14,482 bases of DNA from Acetobacteraceae bacterium (GTDB lineage Bacteria > Pseudomonadota > Alphaproteobacteria > Acetobacterales > Acetobacteraceae): positions 1 through 14,482 of the forward strand of contig JADGHI010000038.1 of NCBI GenBank assembly GCA_019689515.1, given 5' to 3'. Shown one piece after another: positions 12,964-14,482 of the stretch (positions are counted from its first letter, which is position 1; each line of letters begins with the position of its first letter). The translations under genes were made by a program, and so were the position numbers. Below the pieces are notes generated by a model, which saw only the letters and a list, made by a program, of their open reading frames with translations, had not been told where the DNA came from and ran no database searches.

Positions 12964-14482
12964 TCAGGTCCCGGCATTGTAGCGGAGCACATCCGGCACG
13001 GGCGGCATTTGCGGCGGTGCACGCAGCGGCGCCGGGCGCGGCGCCGTCTCCCCGGCCTCCTCCGGCGCGCATTTCTCGATGCGCACGCGCAGGTCGTACC
13101 ACGCGGCCTGGCCGGTGATCGGATCGGCGTTGGCGAGGCGGAAGCCGCCCTGCGCCGGCAGCCACTCGCTGATCGCGTGGTTGAGCAGGAAGCCCTTCGT
13201 GGACTCCGGCGCGTCGTCAGAGAGCCGCCACGCGCCCGCACGCTTGCCGATCGCGTTCCAGGTCCAGACCGTGTCCGGATTCACGCCCTCCATCAGCGTG
13301 ATCTGGCACCGCACGCGGCCGGCACGGCTCTCCACCCACACCCAGTCGTCCTGCGCGAGGCCCATCCGCGTCGCGGTCGCGCGGTTCATGTAGAGCCGGT
13401 TCGCGCCGTGGATCTGCCGCAGCCAGGCGTTCATCGAGCCCCAGGAGTGGTACATCGCCATCGGCCGCTGCGTCACCGCGGAGAGCGGGAACCGCGCCAG
13501 GTCCTGCCCTTCATGCTCGAGCGGCGCGTACCAGATCGGCAGCGGGTCGCAGTAGGTGCGGATACGCTCGCGCAGATGCTCCGGCGGCTGCTTCGCGCCG
13601 TGGCCCTCGGCGGCGAGGCGGAATTTCTGCAAGGGCTCGGACCAGATCTGCAGCACGATCTGCTCCGCCTTGCCGATCAGCCCCATCGCCTTCGCGCCGT
13701 CCAGATAGGCCTGGTTGGCGTGCTTGTAGTAGAGCTGCTCCGGCGGCAGGTGGTCGCGCCAGAAGCAGCCGTTCTCGATGTAGCGCCGGAGCTGGTCCGG
13801 GTTCGGCTTGCCGACGCCCTTCGCGCTGCCGTCCTCGCCGCGCCAGCCGGCGAGCGGGCCGACGCCCGGCATGCGCTCGTGGTTCACGATGTAGTCCGGG
13901 TAGTCCTTGAAGCGCGGGCTGCCGTCCTCTTTCACGAAGGCGGGCAGGCCGAGCCGCGCGCCGAGCTCGATCAGCACGTCCTGGAAGGGCCGCACGTCGC
14001 GGTCGGGCTTCACCACCGGCTGACGGATCGCGTCGCCCGCGCCGTGAGCGCTGCCGATCGGACGGTCGAGCAGCGAGATGCAGTCCCAGCGTTCGAGGTA
14101 GGTCGTGTCCGGCAGGATCAGGTCGGCGTAGGGGACCGTCTCGGAGAAATAGGCATCGGCGTAGATCACGTGCGGGATGACGTACTCGCCGTCCGGGCGC
14201 TTCTCCGTCAGGATGCGGATGATCTCGCCCGGGTTCATCGCGCTGTTCCAGGCCATGTTCGCCATGAACATGAACAGCGTGTCGATCGGGTAGGGATCGC
14301 CGGCGCCGGCATTGCCGATCACCGTGTGCATCATCCCGTGCAGGCCGAGCGGCGCCTCCCAGGAGAAGGCCTTGTCCACGCGCAGCGGGTTGCCCGCCTC
14401 GTCCACCAGAAGGTCGTCGGGCCCATGCGGGAAGGCAAGCAGGTTGCCCGCGATCGGCGTGTTCGGCGCCACGGTCTTGCCG
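12964..14482 (-). CDS. soeA: Molybdopterin oxidoreductase catalytic subunit (SoeA-like), 5' part outside window
   Basis: The C-terminal 505 residues of a DMSO-reductase-family molybdopterin (bis-MGD) enzyme; the frame is open to the right edge, so the start, the N-terminal 4Fe-4S motif and the molybdenum-ligand residue are not visible. Present are MANMAWNSAMNPGEIIRILT, the block YADLILPDTTYLERWDCISL (about 115 residues in), PDRDVRPFQDVLIELGARLGLP, and a C-terminal cofactor-binding domain (HSWGSMNAWLRQIHGANRLYMN, then MGLAQDDWVWVESRAGRVRC and GVNPDTVWTWNAIGKRAGAW). These blocks fit the SoeA sulfite dehydrogenase group, which oxidises sulfite to sulfate on the cytoplasmic side and feeds quinone. 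The soeB and soeC genes follow directly. Related polysulfide/thiosulfate reductase subunits remain possible. The GTG at 14472 lies within conserved sequence and is not the start. Confidence 0.8.
   Translation of the reverse strand, partial: GKTVAPNTPIAGNLLAFPHGPDDLLVDEAGNPLRVDKAFSWEAPLGLHGMMHTVIGNAGAGDPYPIDTLFMFMANMAWNSAMNPGEIIRILTEKRPDGEYVIPHVIYADAYFSETVPYADLILPDTTYLERWDCISLLDRPIGSAHGAGDAIRQPVVKPDRDVRPFQDVLIELGARLGLPAFVKEDGSPRFKDYPDYIVNHERMPGVGPLAGWRGEDGSAKGVGKPNPDQLRRYIENGCFWRDHLPPEQLYYKHANQAYLDGAKAMGLIGKAEQIVLQIWSEPLQKFRLAAEGHGAKQPPEHLRERIRTYCDPLPIWYAPLEHEGQDLARFPLSAVTQRPMAMYHSWGSMNAWLRQIHGANRLYMNRATATRMGLAQDDWVWVESRAGRVRCQITLMEGVNPDTVWTWNAIGKRAGAWRLSDDAPESTKGFLLNHAISEWLPAQGGFRLANADPITGQAAWYDLRVRIEKCAPEEAGETAPRPAPLRAPPQMPPVPDVLRYNAGT

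Noticed and set aside
14470..14472. GTG as the start of the molybdopterin subunit
   Set aside because: The frame continues to the window edge and the visible sequence begins mid-protein; this GTG is an internal valine codon.
1..14482. CRISPR arrays, tRNA/rRNA genes, transposases, phage genes
   Set aside because: No regularly spaced repeats, cloverleaf-like sequence or mobile-element protein motifs were seen on either strand.

Overview
The window is very GC-rich, with strong G/C preference at third codon positions. It holds twelve protein genes (two cut by the window edges) packed with little intergenic DNA, plus one likely gene remnant. Two TctC/Bug solute-binding proteins, DMSO-reductase-family electron-transfer genes of the sulfite-oxidising type and a TauD/FAA-hydrolase pair suggest a heterotrophic, aerobic alphaproteobacterium, perhaps Acetobacteraceae/Rhodospirillales. 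This is inference from gene content and base composition; there is no rRNA or other taxonomic marker. No tRNA, rRNA, CRISPR array, insertion sequence or phage gene was seen.

Layout. (1) 1-2306, minus: a fused two-domain FO synthase (FbiC/CofGH), which makes the deazaflavin chromophore of cofactor F420; its last residues lie outside the window. (2) 2381-4406, plus: two luciferase-like (LLM) F420/flavin oxidoreductases of different subfamilies, divergent from fbiC across a 74-bp promoter region. (3) 4495-6697, minus: two closely similar orphan TctC solute-binding proteins separated by about 190 bp that retain what looks like the 3' end of a lost LLM gene. (4) 6766-8920, minus: a third LLM oxidoreductase and proB (glutamate 5-kinase). 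(5) 9014-11163, minus: TauD/TfdA dioxygenase, FAA hydrolase and a SnoaL/NTF2-fold protein, tightly spaced as one operon. (6) 11279-14482, minus: a membrane molybdo-iron-sulfur oxidoreductase of the SoeABC/DmsABC type; the catalytic subunit is cut by the right edge.

How it fits together. FO synthase beside three LLM-family enzymes points to a local F420 (or FO)-linked redox island, uncommon in Proteobacteria. LLM enzymes and TauD-type dioxygenases can both release sulfite from organosulfonates, and SoeABC oxidises sulfite to sulfate at the quinone pool, so a sulfonate-use theme is possible but unproven. The order LLM - tctC - LLM remnant - tctC suggests that an LLM+tctC cassette was duplicated and one LLM copy later deleted. 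Several genes are followed within about 20 bases by a strong GC hairpin without a T-run, and an 11-bp perfect inverted repeat surrounds the annotated start of proB.
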